From BJGO01 sp039810885 (lineage in GTDB: Bacteria > Bacteroidota > Bacteroidia > Chitinophagales > UBA10324): a DNA stretch of 5,471 bases. Below, in pieces: positions 1 through 5,471 of the stretch. The DNA lies in assembly GCA_039810885.1 (NCBI GenBank), contig JBDHXV010000076.1:1-5471 (forward strand). The letters are read 5' to 3'. Each line of letters starts with the position of its first letter. The first letter of the stretch is position 1. The translations under genes were made by a program, and so were the position numbers. A model generated the notes under the pieces. The model was given only the letters and a program-made list of their open reading frames with translations. It had not been told where the DNA came from and did not search any database.

Positions 1-1
1 C

Positions 2-1633
2 AAACTTGCCGGTATGACCGGTACGGCAGAAACGGAAGCAGGAGAATTTTGGCAGATATATAAATTGGATGTAGTGGTAATACCAACGAACAAAAAGATT
101 ATTCGAAATGATATGAATGATCGAGTATATAAGACAATGCGCGGTAAGTTCAAAGCTGTAATTGACGAGATTGAGGCTATGCGCAAAGTAGGGCGTCCGG
201 TTTTGGTTGGTACCACTTCAGTAGATGTTTCTGAAAAGTTGAGTCGCTTACTTGCGCAGCGAAATGTGCCGCACCAAGTATTGAATGCCAAGCAACATCA
301 ACGTGAAGCAGAAATTATAGCTAACGCAGGTTTTGCCGGAACGGTAACAATTGCAACGAACATGGCTGGTCGCGGTACAGATATTAAGTTAGGCGCAGGA
401 GTGCGTGAAGCGGGCGGACTTGCCATTATCGGTACAGAGCGGCATGAATCACGTCGTGTAGATAGGCAATTACGCGGCCGTGCAGGACGCCAAGGTGATC
501 CGGGTTCATCTGTATTCTTTATTTCTCTTGAAGATGATTTGATGCGCTTGTTTGCAGCAGGCAATCTTGCAAAGTGGATGGATCGCATGGGTTTTAAAGA
601 AGATGACGTAATTGAGCACAAGATGCTCACTTCTCAAATAGAAAAGGCTCAAACTAAAGTTGAAGAAAATAATTTCGGTATTCGTAAACGCTTGTTAGAA
701 TATGATGACGTAATGAATGCACAACGAGATGTCATCTATCGTAAGCGCCGCCATGCTTTATTTGGGGAGCGCCTTTCTTTCGATTTGAACAATATGCTTT
801 TTGATTTGTGCGAAGAAATGGTAAATCAACACCGAGCAGCACAAGATTTCGTCGGCTTCACCTTGGATGCCATTCGTATCCTTTCCATTGAACTGCCATT
901 TAATGAAGACACCTTCCACAAGGAGAAAACTCCTGAATTGGCACATCAACTTTTTGATGCGGCACAAGCCTATTATCATAGAAAATGTACAAACATCAAA
1001 GAACAGGTTTTACCCGTTATCAAAAACATAATGACACAAAACCAACAGTATGAGAACGTGGTGATACCATTTACTGATGGGTTTAAAGGATTGCAAGTAG
1101 TAGCGCCACTCAAGAGGTCGGTTGAAACAAACGGCTCCGAGTTGATCACCTCTTTTGAAAAAAATATAACACTAGCCATCATTGATGAGGCTTGGAAGGA
1201 GCATCTTCGTCAGATGGATGAATTAAAACAATCAGTTCAGAATGCGGTGTACGAACAGAAAGACCCTTTACTTATCTATAAGTTTGAGGCTTTTGAGCTA
1301 TTTAAGAAAATGATTGGCGAAGTAAACCGTGAAGTGATTTCATTCCTATTCAAGGCCAACCTGCCACAATCAGATACATCAAAAGTGAATTCGACAGCTA
1401 CACAGACCAAGACCGATATGAGTCGAATGAAAACAGGCCGAGAAAATACCGATGCGATAACTGATCCTACACGCACATCGGCGCAGCAAAACAGTCAATC
1501 ACAAAAACCCGAACAGCAGGTAAATAAACCTTTAGAACCTGTCCGTATTGGTCCTAAAATTGGACGCAATGATCTATGCCCTTGTGGCAGTGGAAAAAAG
1601 TACAAACAATGTCATGGAAAAGATGCAGCCTGA
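2..1633 (+). CDS. secA: Protein translocase subunit SecA, C-terminal half (5' partial)
   Basis: SecA is the ATPase motor that pushes unfolded preproteins through SecYEG across the inner membrane. The gene enters from the left edge: reading is open from base 2, and the ATG at base 14 is internal, within the conserved KLAGMTGTAETEA stretch. The visible 543 residues hold the second nucleotide-binding fold (VLVGTTS at 200-220, NMAGRGTDIKL at 359-391, QLRGRAGRQGDPG with the arginine-finger region at 467-505), the helical scaffold (EYDDVMNAQRDVIY at 698-739; IIDEAWKEHLRQMDELKQSV at 1178-1237), a polar low-complexity linker (about 1370-1540) and a C-terminal zinc site CxCx8CH (1577-1615), which in studied SecA proteins binds SecB or ribosomes. 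Bacteroidota SecA is usually about 1000 residues or more, so roughly half is missing upstream. No frameshift or lost motif was seen. The last 20 bases overlap deoC. Confidence 0.98.
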   Translation, partial: KLAGMTGTAETEAGEFWQIYKLDVVVIPTNKKIIRNDMNDRVYKTMRGKFKAVIDEIEAMRKVGRPVLVGTTSVDVSEKLSRLLAQRNVPHQVLNAKQHQREAEIIANAGFAGTVTIATNMAGRGTDIKLGAGVREAGGLAIIGTERHESRRVDRQLRGRAGRQGDPGSSVFFISLEDDLMRLFAAGNLAKWMDRMGFKEDDVIEHKMLTSQIEKAQTKVEENNFGIRKRLLEYDDVMNAQRDVIYRKRRHALFGERLSFDLNNMLFDLCEEMVNQHRAAQDFVGFTLDAIRILSIELPFNEDTFHKEKTPELAHQLFDAAQAYYHRKCTNIKEQVLPVIKNIMTQNQQYENVVIPFTDGFKGLQVVAPLKRSVETNGSELITSFEKNITLAIIDEAWKEHLRQMDELKQSVQNAVYEQKDPLLIYKFEAFELFKKMIGEVNREVISFLFKANLPQSDTSKVNSTATQTKTDMSRMKTGRENTDAITDPTRTSAQQNSQSQKPEQQVNKPLEPVRIGPKIGRNDLCPCGSGKKYKQCHGKDAA

Positions 1634-2276
1634 TTTAAAATATTATATCGAGCAAACCATTTTAAAGCCCGATACAACATCGGAACAGATTGATAAGCTT
1701 TGTGCTGAAGCCATACAATACGAATTCTTTGGAGTTTGTGTGCCTCCCTTTTATGTTGAACAAGCTGCAAAATTGCTGATGAATGCAGATGTTAAATTAA
1801 TAACCGTAGTCGGATTCCCACTCGGCTACAACAGCACACATATAAAATTAGAAGAAACCAAAGAAGTAATACGGCACGGCGCGGATGAAGTTGATATGGT
1901 GATGAATATAGCAGCATTCAAATCAGGCAATTTTAATTTGGTGCTGAATGACATGAAAAACTTAGCAGATTATTGCCACCGTTTTGAGGTGTTGCTTAAA
2001 GTCATTATTGAAACATGTTTGCTCTCAGATGATGAAGTAATAAAGGCCTGTGAGTTAGCTGCCGAAGCCCGGGTTGATTTTGTAAAGACATCTACGGGAT
2101 TCAGCACGGCTGGAGCTACTGTACATCATATTCAATTAATGCGAAAAAATTTACCTGAACATATTCGTCTCAAAGCTTCCGGTGGAATCCGAGATAGAAA
2201 CACTGCATTAGATCTAATAAAAAGTCAAGCCGATCGTTTAGGCACATCATCAGGTGTTAAACTGGTAAGCGAATGA
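1614..2276 (+). CDS. deoC: Deoxyribose-phosphate aldolase (DERA)
   Basis: This cytosolic class I aldolase cleaves 2-deoxyribose-5-phosphate to glyceraldehyde-3-phosphate and acetaldehyde, the last step of deoxynucleoside catabolism. With the ATG at 1614 the protein has 220 residues, the usual length of the short bacterial form. Family motifs appear in order: IEQTILKPD (about 12-20), VVGFPLG (65-71), EVDMVMN with the catalytic Asp94, VKTSTG with the Schiff-base Lys158, and LKASGGIR with the second catalytic Lys187; GTSSG near the end fits the phosphate site. The start could also be the ATG at 1623 (217 residues); the in-frame ATG at 1548 would add 22 residues unlike the family and is rejected. 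The gene begins inside secA and its stop overlaps the next start in an ATGA, so translational coupling is likely. No other nucleoside-salvage gene is in view, so the link to secA looks positional rather than functional. Confidence 0.96.
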   Translation: MEKMQPDLKYYIEQTILKPDTTSEQIDKLCAEAIQYEFFGVCVPPFYVEQAAKLLMNADVKLITVVGFPLGYNSTHIKLEETKEVIRHGADEVDMVMNIAAFKSGNFNLVLNDMKNLADYCHRFEVLLKVIIETCLLSDDEVIKACELAAEARVDFVKTSTGFSTAGATVHHIQLMRKNLPEHIRLKASGGIRDRNTALDLIKSQADRLGTSSGVKLVSE

Positions 2277-2674
2277 GAATAACGCTTTGTGTGATTTTGT
2301 TAAGCTTTAGTTTGTTGGCATCTGCACAGCAAGATACCGTGGTTCGAGGCAATCTCAAGATTATTCAAGACACAGCTATTACCACACTGATAAACACCAG
2401 ACCGGTACTGCAACAAAATCAGAGTGTACGCGGATTTCGAGTGCAATTAGTCTCTTCACCTAATCGTAAAGAAGTTTACGACTTGAAATCTGAGTTTATA
2501 AAAAATTATCCTGATGTACGTGCTTATATCACCTATCAACAACCCTATTTTAAATTACGAGTGGGCGATTTCATTGAACGAACGGCAGCTAATCAATTTC
2601 GGGATATTATCAATTCTCAATTCCCCGGCTTTATTGTACCGGATAATGTAAACACTAACAGTGATAAAGAGTAA
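2273..2674 (+). CDS. Small exported SPOR-domain protein
   Basis: This 133-residue protein starts with a Sec signal peptide: MR, a hydrophobic run at about 3-15, then ASA before QQ, giving likely cleavage after Ala18. A variable stretch of about 30 residues follows, then a SPOR domain at about 53-123 with the usual pattern: GFRVQLVSS as the first strand, a helix, YPDVRAYITYQQPYFKLRVGDF, a second helix rich in A, Q and F, and FPGFIVPD as the last strand. SPOR domains in studied proteins bind glycan strands that lack stem peptides, often at division sites. The protein would therefore be periplasmic and bind peptidoglycan, but its precise role is unknown. It lacks a membrane anchor or enzyme domain, so it may act as an adaptor or accessory binder. 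The ATG overlaps the deoC stop (ATGA), with no clear Shine-Dalgarno, which points to coupled translation. Confidence 0.88.
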   Translation: MRITLCVILLSFSLLASAQQDTVVRGNLKIIQDTAITTLINTRPVLQQNQSVRGFRVQLVSSPNRKEVYDLKSEFIKNYPDVRAYITYQQPYFKLRVGDFIERTAANQFRDIINSQFPGFIVPDNVNTNSDKE

Positions 2675-2692
2675 TTACTTTTACAGAAGCAT

Positions 2693-2699
2693 AAAGGAG
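2693..2699 (+). promoter_or_regulatory. Shine-Dalgarno-like AAAGGAG next to the zinc-ribbon gene
   Basis: AAAGGAG lies one base before the ATG at 2701. The match to the anti-Shine-Dalgarno sequence is good, but the spacing is much shorter than the usual 5-9 bases. The in-frame codon at 2692 is a stop, so no earlier start exists that would correct the spacing. Ribosomes of Bacteroidota make little use of this signal, so it may be chance. Confidence 0.3.
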
Positions 2700-2700
2700 T

Positions 2701-2865
2701 ATGAATAAACGCTGTAAGTCATGCAATTCTGAATTGGAAAATAATGTAGTCCGATGCCCCTACTGTGGAGATTATCAAGGAGCAAACATTGTGAAGCGTA
2801 TTCTCTTTATCATAATCGTGCTTCTTTTTGCTTTTGTACTTTACCTCTGGTTCACTACCATATAG
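2701..2865 (+). CDS. 54-residue zinc-ribbon, single-helix membrane protein
   Basis: The frame from ATG 2701 to TAG 2865 gives 54 residues with two clear parts. Residues 1-27 carry two CxxC knuckles (Cys5/Cys8 and Cys19/Cys22, ten residues between), with CPYCG as the second, which is the pattern of a small zinc ribbon. Residues 34-50 are almost wholly hydrophobic and form one transmembrane helix, followed by only four residues. With Lys32 and Arg33 just before the helix, the positive-inside rule places the zinc ribbon in the cytoplasm and the short C-terminus outside, like a tail-anchored protein. The gene sits 26 bases after the SPOR gene and 33 bases before the surface-protein gene. I do not recognise a named family beyond the general zinc-ribbon class, and no function is assigned. 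Paired cysteines in the right spacing make chance reading unlikely. Confidence 0.8.
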   Translation: MNKRCKSCNSELENNVVRCPYCGDYQGANIVKRILFIIIVLLFAFVLYLWFTTI

Positions 2866-2898
2866 TTTTTTTAGAATAAAGCCCTCGCCCCCTATATC

Positions 2899-5250
2899 TT
2901 GAATAAGATTTTAAGCTCTTCGGTGCAAATACTAGCCTCAGTTCTTTTTGTATTTACTTTCCAACACTCGGCAGCACAATGTATTTATATCAATGAGGTT
3001 TTGATAAACGGACCCGGTGCTTGCGATGGCAATTGCAATCCCAACACGGAAGAATGGGTGGAGTTATACAACGCTTGCACTGCACCTGTTGATCTGAGTT
3101 GTTATATGATGACAGACGGCGATTTTACCGTTACGTTTCCGACGGGAACCATCATTCCATCGCATGGATTTTTAACGATAGGCAGTGTAAATTCGGGAAT
3201 CCCGATCGATATAAATATTGCAACGTGTAACTGTACATCAGGAGCAGGCATAGGAACCTTTACCAACACAAATGAACAAATTATATTACTCACTAACAGT
3301 GGGCAAGTCGTAGATGCAGTTTATTGGGGTGTAGGTCAATTCCCGGTAAACATCAACTCATCTATCGTAGGCACCTGCAACTCCGTATCTGCTAATTTTC
3401 AATCCGCAACGTATCAGTTTTCTTTGTTGCCAAGTGGTGGAGCCAATGGCTGCACCTTAGCCCGTGTATGCGATGCATCCCCTTTGTGGGTGGAGCGTTG
3501 CGGCAATGCTATAACGGGCCATGCCACAAATGGAATCGTTAATCTTGATGCTTCCTTTACTGCATCACAAACTTCTATCTGTTCAGGCGACTGTATCAGT
3601 TATACAGATAACAGCACAGGTGGAGCCACTTCATGGCAATGGATTTTTCAAGGGGCATCTACATCATCATCTACATCGAATGAGCCTATAAACATCTGTT
3701 ACCCAACTCCGGGCAATTACGATGTAACCTTAATAATATCCAACTCGTGTGGAGCAGATACCGGCATTTCAATGGGATATATTCATGTTCAAACAGGTGT
3801 CGGAGGTGGAATTTTTATTGCCGGCAATCCGACGTTTTGTGAAGGAGGAAATACGACACTAAGCGTTCCTTCAGCATTTTCCACCTACCAATGGTACTTA
3901 AACGGACAACCGATCAGTGGCGCCACATCATCATTTTATACTACACAAACACCAGGAGTCTATTATGTTTCTGTTGGAAGCGGCACTTGTTTAACGGTCT
4001 CTAATACAGTGATTGTGTCGGCACAAAATATTATCGATGCCGTTATTTCAAGCACTGCAGATACACTGTGTCCGGGAGATGTAGCAATCTTACATAGTGT
4101 TAACATTGCAAATGCTTATCAATGGCTGATGAATGGAACTATCGTATATGGGCAAACGAATGCTTCGCTTACCATCACAAGTCCGGGAACATATCAATTA
4201 ATAACTACTACACCTCAGGGGTGTAGTGATACGTCCATGGTATATGTTATTATTGATGCCGGATTGGCGGCTCCAACAATTCAAAGCTCGACAGGTGCTT
4301 TTTCATTTTGCGAAGGAGACAGCATTACCTTAAGTGTAAATAATAATTATAGCAATTATCAGTGGATGCACTATGCCGATTCATTATTCGGAGAAAATAC
4401 ATCATCAATAACCGTAACACAAGGTGGTGCTTTCTCCGTTTCATTAAGTGTAAATGGCTGCATCGTTGCCTCCACACCGGTAATGATTACAGTTAACCCC
4501 TTGCCCGAAGCACATATTAGTAGTAGTGCTATGAAATTTTGTGAAGGAAATACAGTCCTTTTACAAAGCATCAATAGTAACTTTTTCTATCAGTGGTTTC
4601 TGAACGGGAATGCCTTACCCGATAGACAAGCTCAAATTAATGCAGGACTTGCCGGAAGTTACCAACTCTTAGTCACTTCGGCAGAAGGATGTACTGCGCT
4701 TTCCCAAGCTGTAAATCTTATGAAATCGGTTATACCGAATGTTCAAGTCCTTTATGATACCACTGCTGTATTCTGTGTTGGAAATGAAATTACCTTATCC
4801 TCAAGCCTTGTAAACTATTCAACATATCAATGGCTTGCCAATAACACATCTAACTCTAACCTGCCAACTTATCAAGTAAATTCAAGCGGTACTTATTCGT
4901 TAATTGTAACAAATAGTGACGGCTGCAGCACATCAAGTTCAGTTGAACTTCAATTCCACGATTGTGGAAGTATTTATATTCCCAATGCATTTTCTCCCAA
5001 TGGGGATGGCATCAACGATGTATTTCGCGCTTTGGGAACAGATATCGGTTTATTTGAAATGTGGATATATAATCGGTACGGCGAATTAGTTTTCTATTCT
5101 AATGATCCACGTATCGGATGGAATGGAACCTACCATTTAACAAATGCCCCGATCGGCGTTTATGTGTATTATTTCAAAGCCAAAGATTTATCAGGTAAAG
5201 AGATTTTCTATAATGGGAGCAACAAAGGAAATGTAATCTTGCTTCGTTAA
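2899..5250 (+). CDS. T9SS type B cargo: lamin-tail, PKD and Ig-like repeat surface protein
   Basis: This 783-residue protein is a modular cell-surface or secreted protein. In order it has a Sec signal peptide (1 to about 26; MNK, hydrophobic core, HSAAQ), a lamin-tail domain (about 27-145; INEVLING, EEWVELYN, VDLS, VDAVYW), a cysteine-containing joining segment, a PKD-like domain (about 218-297; SYTDNST, SWQW, PGNYDVTLIISN), five Ig-like repeats (about 309-685) and a gliding-motility-type C-terminal domain (about 688-783) with PNAFSPNGDGINDVF, YNRYGELVF and final KGNVILLR. That last domain is the type B sorting signal for the type IX secretion system, so the route is Sec export and then T9SS across the outer membrane. 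No catalytic domain is evident; adhesion or a structural role is an inference. The start is TTG: the in-frame stop at 2872 leaves no upstream ATG, and TTG 2899 gives a good signal peptide. GTG at 2923 would remove the charged N-region. Confidence 0.93.
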   Translation: MNKILSSSVQILASVLFVFTFQHSAAQCIYINEVLINGPGACDGNCNPNTEEWVELYNACTAPVDLSCYMMTDGDFTVTFPTGTIIPSHGFLTIGSVNSGIPIDINIATCNCTSGAGIGTFTNTNEQIILLTNSGQVVDAVYWGVGQFPVNINSSIVGTCNSVSANFQSATYQFSLLPSGGANGCTLARVCDASPLWVERCGNAITGHATNGIVNLDASFTASQTSICSGDCISYTDNSTGGATSWQWIFQGASTSSSTSNEPINICYPTPGNYDVTLIISNSCGADTGISMGYIHVQTGVGGGIFIAGNPTFCEGGNTTLSVPSAFSTYQWYLNGQPISGATSSFYTTQTPGVYYVSVGSGTCLTVSNTVIVSAQNIIDAVISSTADTLCPGDVAILHSVNIANAYQWLMNGTIVYGQTNASLTITSPGTYQLITTTPQGCSDTSMVYVIIDAGLAAPTIQSSTGAFSFCEGDSITLSVNNNYSNYQWMHYADSLFGENTSSITVTQGGAFSVSLSVNGCIVASTPVMITVNPLPEAHISSSAMKFCEGNTVLLQSINSNFFYQWFLNGNALPDRQAQINAGLAGSYQLLVTSAEGCTALSQAVNLMKSVIPNVQVLYDTTAVFCVGNEITLSSSLVNYSTYQWLANNTSNSNLPTYQVNSSGTYSLIVTNSDGCSTSSSVELQFHDCGSIYIPNAFSPNGDGINDVFRALGTDIGLFEMWIYNRYGELVFYSNDPRIGWNGTYHLTNAPIGVYVYYFKAKDLSGKEIFYNGSNKGNVILLR
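3823..4953 (+). repeat. Five tandem Ig-like repeats with fixed Cys-Trp-Cys spacing
   Basis: Within the surface protein, five units of about 70 residues follow one plan: a CxG motif (mostly CEG), then a YQW motif, an xG(T/S/V)Y or GAF turn and a closing Cys. The units run at about residues 309-375, 380-452, 459-532, 537-608 and 613-685. Opening cysteines are 314, 391, 471, 548 and 626; tryptophans are 332, 409, 489, 566 and 645; closing cysteines are 364, 442, 521, 598 and 676. First Cys to Trp is 18 or 19 residues and Cys to Cys is 50 or 51 in every unit, the arrangement expected for a disulfide across an Ig-type sandwich. The units have diverged strongly in DNA and protein, so this is an old array rather than a recent duplication. 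Confidence 0.88.
4207..4227 (+). other. Perfect 8-bp hairpin inside the surface-protein gene
   Basis: ACTACACC at 4207-4214 and GGTGTAGT at 4220-4227 are perfect inverted repeats with a 5-base loop, TCAGG. A T-G wobble at 4206/4228 could extend the stem. It lies in repeat 2 and encodes the TTPQGCS stretch that holds the closing cysteine. No T-run follows, so it is not an intrinsic terminator. A stem of this size is expected about once per few kilobases by chance, and a function is doubtful. Confidence 0.3.
4960..5247 (+). other. T9SS type B C-terminal sorting domain (gliding-motility type)
   Basis: Residues 688-783 of the surface protein form the secretion signal. The block opens with the hallmark PNAFSPNGDGINDVF (4981-5025), followed by a strand-rich region with MWIYNRYGELVFYS, GWNGTYHLTNAPIGVYVYYFKAK split by turns, and the terminal GNVILLR. 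In this family the domain directs the cargo through the type IX outer-membrane translocon. It is complete, ending directly at the stop codon. Confidence 0.93.
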
Positions 5251-5320
5251 GTTTTTCCAGGCTTGAAATCTTCTAAGGTGAAGCCGAATATTGTTATTTT
5301 CGCGCACTTCTGAACCAACC

Positions 5321-5471
5321 TTGTCCTACAAAGAAAATATAGACTTAACCAAGTTGCCTAAGCATGTAGCCATCATAATGGATGGTAATGGTCGCTGGGC
5401 CAAAGCTCAGGGCGAGCAGCGCATTTTCGGACACCATAGCGGGGTTAACGCAGTACGGGATGTTACAGAGG
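5321..5471 (+). CDS. uppS: Isoprenyl (undecaprenyl diphosphate) transferase, N-terminal part (3' partial)
   Basis: This cis-prenyltransferase extends farnesyl diphosphate with isopentenyl units to make undecaprenyl diphosphate, the lipid carrier for peptidoglycan and other envelope polymers; it acts at the cytoplasmic face of the membrane. Only the first 50 residues are in the window. They include the family signature HVAIIMDGNGRWAK, with the catalytic Asp at residue 21 that binds the diphosphate with magnesium, and then FGHHSG with the conserved His region. The start is taken as TTG 5321, giving MSYKENIDLTKLPKHVAIIM, the usual length of leader before the signature. The in-frame stop at 5279 allows only one other upstream start, TTG 5291; the first ATG, at 5378, falls inside the signature and would remove it. 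The gene starts 70 bases after the surface-protein gene with no clear Shine-Dalgarno. Confidence 0.95.
   Translation, partial: MSYKENIDLTKLPKHVAIIMDGNGRWAKAQGEQRIFGHHSGVNAVRDVTE

Noticed and set aside
298..630. Open frame of 110 codons on the minus strand
   Set aside because: It lies wholly opposite well-conserved secA motifs, and its product is compositionally odd with no domain or recognisable fold. It is an antisense shadow.
1548..1613. Upstream ATG in the deoC frame that would add 22 residues
   Set aside because: The added residues come from reading secA in another frame and do not resemble DeoC N-termini; the 220-residue form fits the family.
2676..2683. TACTTTTA as a -7 box before the zinc-ribbon gene
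   Set aside because: There is no TTG about 20 bases upstream and the last base of the box does not match.
2848..2872. Weak terminator: TGGT-TCACT-ACCA stem followed by seven T residues
   Set aside because: The stem is only 4 bp, lies within the zinc-ribbon coding region and is separated from the T-run by TATAG. It is too weak to call.
2965..2985. Possible lipoprotein signal because Cys28 follows the signal peptide of the surface protein
   Set aside because: The residue before the Cys is Gln, and a lipobox needs Gly, Ala or Ser there. A normal signal peptidase I site fits better, and the protein already carries a T9SS sorting domain.
3817..3828. 12-bp perfect palindrome ATTGCCGGCAAT
   Set aside because: It is inside a coding region, and about one palindrome of this length is expected by chance in a window of this size.
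5251..5320. Possible promoter or terminator in the 70-base gap before uppS (TTGAAA at 5263, TATTTTCG at 5295, GGCTT/AAGCC arms at 5260 and 5281)
   Set aside because: TATTTTCG is close to the Bacteroidota -7 box TAnnTTTG, but no TTG sits at the expected distance upstream. The arms give only a 5-bp stem with a 16-base loop.

Overview
The window most likely comes from a member of the Bacteroidota. The strongest evidence is the large secreted protein at 2899-5250, which ends in a gliding-motility-type C-terminal domain, the type B sorting signal of the type IX secretion system (T9SS) found in this phylum. The SecA style, the short secreted SPOR protein, the moderately AT-rich DNA and the near absence of well-placed Shine-Dalgarno sequences agree with this. 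Genus or species cannot be read from the sequence.

All six genes lie on the plus strand and are tightly packed. They are: (1) the C-terminal half of secA (from before the window to 1633); (2) deoC, deoxyribose-phosphate aldolase (1614-2276), whose start lies inside the last codons of secA; (3) a small exported SPOR-domain protein (2273-2674), joined to deoC by an ATGA overlap; (4) a 54-residue zinc-ribbon plus one-helix membrane protein (2701-2865); (5) a 783-residue T9SS cargo (2899-5250) made of signal peptide, lamin-tail domain, PKD domain, five Ig-like repeats and sorting domain; (6) the first 50 codons of uppS (5321 onward). The gaps are 26, 33 and 70 bases, so no long stretch is empty. 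No RNA gene, mobile element, CRISPR array or clear terminator was seen.

The theme is mostly envelope biogenesis. SecA drives export through SecYEG, which the SPOR protein and the T9SS cargo would both use. SPOR domains bind peptidoglycan glycan strands, and UppS makes the lipid carrier for peptidoglycan precursors. DeoC is the metabolic outlier. The overlaps suggest that secA, deoC and the SPOR gene share a transcript; whether the last three genes belong to it is not decided by the sequence.

Nothing here is convincing as a wholly new system. The items most worth a second look are the tiny zinc-ribbon membrane protein, the regular Cys-Trp-Cys repeat array of the surface protein, the start of deoC within the secA zinc-site codons, and two neighbouring genes whose best starts are TTG.
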